Origin: Aminipila sp051883075
GTDB lineage: Bacteria > Bacillota > Clostridia > Peptostreptococcales > Anaerovoracaceae
NCBI GenBank assembly: GCA_051883075.1
Contig: JBJETA010000150.1
Location: forward strand, 1 to 7,733
Direction: 5' to 3'
DNA length: 7,733 nucleotides
A model generated the notes under the pieces. It did not search any database. It saw only the letters and a list, made by a program, of their open reading frames with translations, and was not told where the DNA came from. Position numbers and translations under genes: made by a program. Positions 5,892-7,733 of the stretch are shown one piece after another (positions within the stretch are counted from its first letter, which is position 1; the number at the start of each line of letters is the position of its first letter).

Positions 5892-6518
5892 ATGAGCAGT
5901 TCCTTTCCACAACCGCTTACCAGTAATGAGGAGGAATATTACCTTAAACGTTTTGAAGAAGGCGACCTTGAAGCAAAAAATACTCTGATTGTGCGAAACC
6001 TCCGTTTAGTTGCGCATATCGCAAAAAAATATTCAGGAACAGGCTGCAGCTCTGATGATCTTATATCCATAGGAACCATCGGACTTATAAAAGCCATAAA
6101 TACATACAGCAGCAAGCGCGCCACCCGCTTGTCCACCTATGCAAGCAAATGCATAGAAAACGAAATTCTTATGTGTATACGGTCTGAGAAAAAACTTAAG
6201 CTGGAAATTTCCCTTAACGAACCGATCGGTACGGACAAAGACGGCAACGAGATAAATTTCAACGACATTCTCGGTTCCGATCCCGATGAAATTTTAAACG
6301 GAATCCATCTTAAAATGCAGATTCAGTCGCTGTACAAGGCGCTTTCCCATACTCTTACAAACAGAGAAAAGCTTATTATTATTAAGCGCTACGGCATATT
6401 CGGCGAAGAACCTCTGACACAAAGAGAGCTTGCAAAAGAGCTGGGTATAAGCCGCTCTTATGTAAGCCGCATAGAAAAAAAGGCCATTGAAAAGCTTAAA
6501 GCATCAATGACAGAATAA
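5892..6518 (+). CDS. sigK: Sporulation sigma factor of the SigK type, without a pro-sequence
   Basis: RNA polymerase sigma-70 family factor. SigK directs late mother-cell genes (coat and cortex) in sporulating Firmicutes. The 208 residues resemble B. subtilis SigK through the body: FPQPLTSNEEEYYL (5-18), NLRLVAHIAKKYS (36-48), DDLISIGTIGLIKAI (55-69), the -10-recognition segment STYASKCIENEILM (81-94), then EISLNEPIGTDKDGNEI (105-121). Region 4 spans about 149-202 and carries the helix-turn-helix LTQRELAKELGISRSYVSRI (175-194). Only MSSS precedes FPQPL, so the roughly 20-residue inhibitory N-terminus of pro-SigK is absent. The frame upstream is open to a stop at 5844-5846 but has no ATG, GTG or TTG. 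AAGGGGG lies 8 nt before the ATG. The gene is intact, with no skin-type interruption. A closely related SigE/SigK paralogue cannot be excluded without a tree. Confidence 0.88.
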   Translation: MSSSFPQPLTSNEEEYYLKRFEEGDLEAKNTLIVRNLRLVAHIAKKYSGTGCSSDDLISIGTIGLIKAINTYSSKRATRLSTYASKCIENEILMCIRSEKKLKLEISLNEPIGTDKDGNEINFNDILGSDPDEILNGIHLKMQIQSLYKALSHTLTNREKLIIIKRYGIFGEEPLTQRELAKELGISRSYVSRIEKKAIEKLKASMTE

Positions 6519-6584
6519 AAAAATGCTCCCCTTCCCCACAGTCATGACATGCTGTGCATACAAGAGGAGCATATTAATTTTTTT
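6517..6584. terminator. Bidirectional intrinsic terminator between sigK and the DUF1015 gene
   Basis: ATGCTCC (6523-6529) pairs with GGAGCAT (6566-6572), extended past one mismatch by CTT/AAG. An inner stem is formed by CACAG (6537-6541) and CTGTG (6552-6556). Seven A residues lie flush on the left (6517-6523), giving a U-run for the leftward DUF1015 transcript. Seven T residues (6578-6584) follow five bases after the stem on the right, for the sigK transcript. The two genes converge on this site. Confidence 0.82.
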
Positions 6585-6602
6585 GCTTCAAGCCTTTTTT
6601 CT

Positions 6603-7733
6603 TTATTTAAGCAGATGCATAAACAAACCGCTTCCCAGCTTTGGTTCAAACCAAGTAGATTTTGGAGGCATCACCATATCGTTGTCCGAAACCTCTTCAA
6701 GATCGGAAATGTCCACAGGATATACGGCAAACGCAACCTGCATATCGTTTTTAACTCTTCTTTCCAGTTCTTTAAGTCCCCTTATGCCTCCCACAAAGTC
6801 TATACGCTTGTCCGTTCTCGGTTCTTCAATGCCAAGTACCGGCGCTAAAAGGTGATCCTGCAGGATGGATACATCAAGCGACTCTATAATTCCCTCCGGA
6901 ATGATTTCATCCTTTGCTGTAAGCCTGTACCACTCTCCCTCAAGATACATGCCGAAAACATGCTTTCTTTCAGGCTTATATATTTCTTTTCCCATGGCTT
7001 CAACCGTAAATCCGGCCTTTTCCACCTTCTCAAGGAAGGCTTCCCTCGTGTTTCCGTACAAATCCTTCACAACTCTGTTATAATCAAAGATTTTAAGGTC
7101 ACTGTCAGGGAAAATCACAGCCATAAAGAAGTTAAATTCTTCTTCTCCCGTATAGTCAGGATGCTCTTCACGCCTTTTTAATCCGACTTTGCAGGCAGAT
7201 GCGCTTCTGTGATGTCCGTCGGCAATATAAAGGTTAGGAATACCCTTAAAAATTTCAATAAGATTTTCAATAACCGGCTCATCATCAACAACCCATAACA
7301 TATGGGCAACACCGTCAGAAGTTTTCAGATCATAAACAGGCTCATGATTTGATATCCAGCCTTCGGTAATGCTTCTGATTTTCTTATTATCCTTGTAAGT
7401 AAGGAATACCGGTTCAGTGTTCATATTGCAGGCATCGAAATGATTTATTCTGTCCTGCTCCTTCTCAACTCTAGTAAATTCGTGTTTCTTTATGACATTA
7501 TTTATATAATCATCAATTGCGGCACAGCCTACTATGCCTGTCTGTACTCTTCCATCCATAATCTGTCTGTAAAGATACAATGCCGGCTTTTTTTCCTGCA
7601 CAAAGATGCCATCCTCTATAAACTGTACTATATTTGCCTTTGCTCTCTGATATACACAGTCTTCATACGGATCTTCCTGTTCAGGCATATCAATCTCCGC
7701 TCTGCATATGTGAAGAAAACTGTAAGGATTTCC
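6603..7733 (-). CDS. DUF1015 family protein (5' end beyond the window)
   Basis: Conserved cytoplasmic protein of unproven function. 376 residues are visible. The first in-frame ATG is at 7688, but the frame stays open to the window edge and the 15 residues upstream (GNPYSFLHICRAEID) match the NPxSFLH...EID region usual near the family's N-terminus, so the true start lies off the right edge with perhaps 35-55 residues missing. Family hallmarks are KKHEFTRVEKEQDRINHFDA (about 7427-7486), YIADGHHRSASA (about 7197-7232), VIFPDSDLKIFDYNRVVKDL (about 7070-7130), RIDFVGGIRGLKELERRV (about 6754-6807) and the C-terminal MPPKSTWFEPKLGSGLF (about 6620-6672). ADGHHR resembles the ParB/SerK-like box of free-serine kinases, and family members are often found beside serA/serC; a link to serine metabolism is inference only. 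No membrane segments or signal peptide. The gene ends at the shared terminator 18 nt downstream. Confidence 0.92.
   Translation of the reverse strand, partial: GNPYSFLHICRAEIDMPEQEDPYEDCVYQRAKANIVQFIEDGIFVQEKKPALYLYRQIMDGRVQTGIVGCAAIDDYINNVIKKHEFTRVEKEQDRINHFDACNMNTEPVFLTYKDNKKIRSITEGWISNHEPVYDLKTSDGVAHMLWVVDDEPVIENLIEIFKGIPNLYIADGHHRSASACKVGLKRREEHPDYTGEEEFNFFMAVIFPDSDLKIFDYNRVVKDLYGNTREAFLEKVEKAGFTVEAMGKEIYKPERKHVFGMYLEGEWYRLTAKDEIIPEGIIESLDVSILQDHLLAPVLGIEEPRTDKRIDFVGGIRGLKELERRVKNDMQVAFAVYPVDISDLEEVSDNDMVMPPKSTWFEPKLGSGLFMHLLK

Noticed and set aside
5712..5912. 66-residue minus-strand open frame overlapping the DUF1540 gene and the sigK leader
   Set aside because: Antisense to a recognisable family gene and to structured leader sequence, no ribosome binding site, no recognisable motif.

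Overview
The window reads as chromosomal DNA from a spore-forming, low-to-moderate G+C Gram-positive bacterium, most likely a member of the Clostridia. The signs are strong GGAGG/GGGGG-type ribosome binding sites, an AT-rich third codon position, a sporulation sigma factor of the SigK type, a DUF1540 small cysteine-rich protein, a DUF1015 protein, and a clostridial-style long PBP2. I cannot name the genus from the sequence alone.

Region by region: (1) Positions 1-5359, minus strand, are a compact cell-shape operon in the order radC - mreB - mreC - mreD - PBP2 (mrdA), read leftward. PBP2 runs off the left edge, so its C-terminus, including the KTG box, is not visible. The genes are 43, 12, -4 and 9 nt apart and each has a recognisable ribosome binding site. 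MreB, MreC, MreD and the PBP2 transpeptidase are core parts of the elongasome that builds the lateral cell wall. RadC is a conserved JAMM-fold passenger of unclear function. (2) Positions 5360-5620 are an AT-rich divergent intergenic region. It holds a plausible sigma-A promoter for the leftward operon, a good -10 box for the rightward small gene, and several inverted repeats in both leaders. (3) Positions 5621-6518, plus strand, hold a 54-residue DUF1540 gene (5621-5785) and then a SigK-type sigma factor without a pro-sequence (5892-6518). The 106 nt between them contain four alternating complementary arms (CCCTTCT / AGAAGGG / CCCCTTCT / AGAAGGGG). The last arm is the sigma factor's own Shine-Dalgarno sequence, so translation of sigK could be controlled by RNA folding. 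(4) Positions 6519-6602 hold a bidirectional terminator between converging genes. (5) Positions 6603-7733, minus strand, are a DUF1015 gene whose 5' end lies beyond the right edge; the first in-frame ATG (7688) is internal, not the start.

Most of the window is conserved housekeeping DNA. I saw no mobile element, CRISPR array, tRNA or rRNA, and no clearly new multi-gene system. The parts most worth a second look are the sigK leader, the 5' leader palindromes on both sides of the divergent promoter region, and the repeat and insertion architecture of PBP2.
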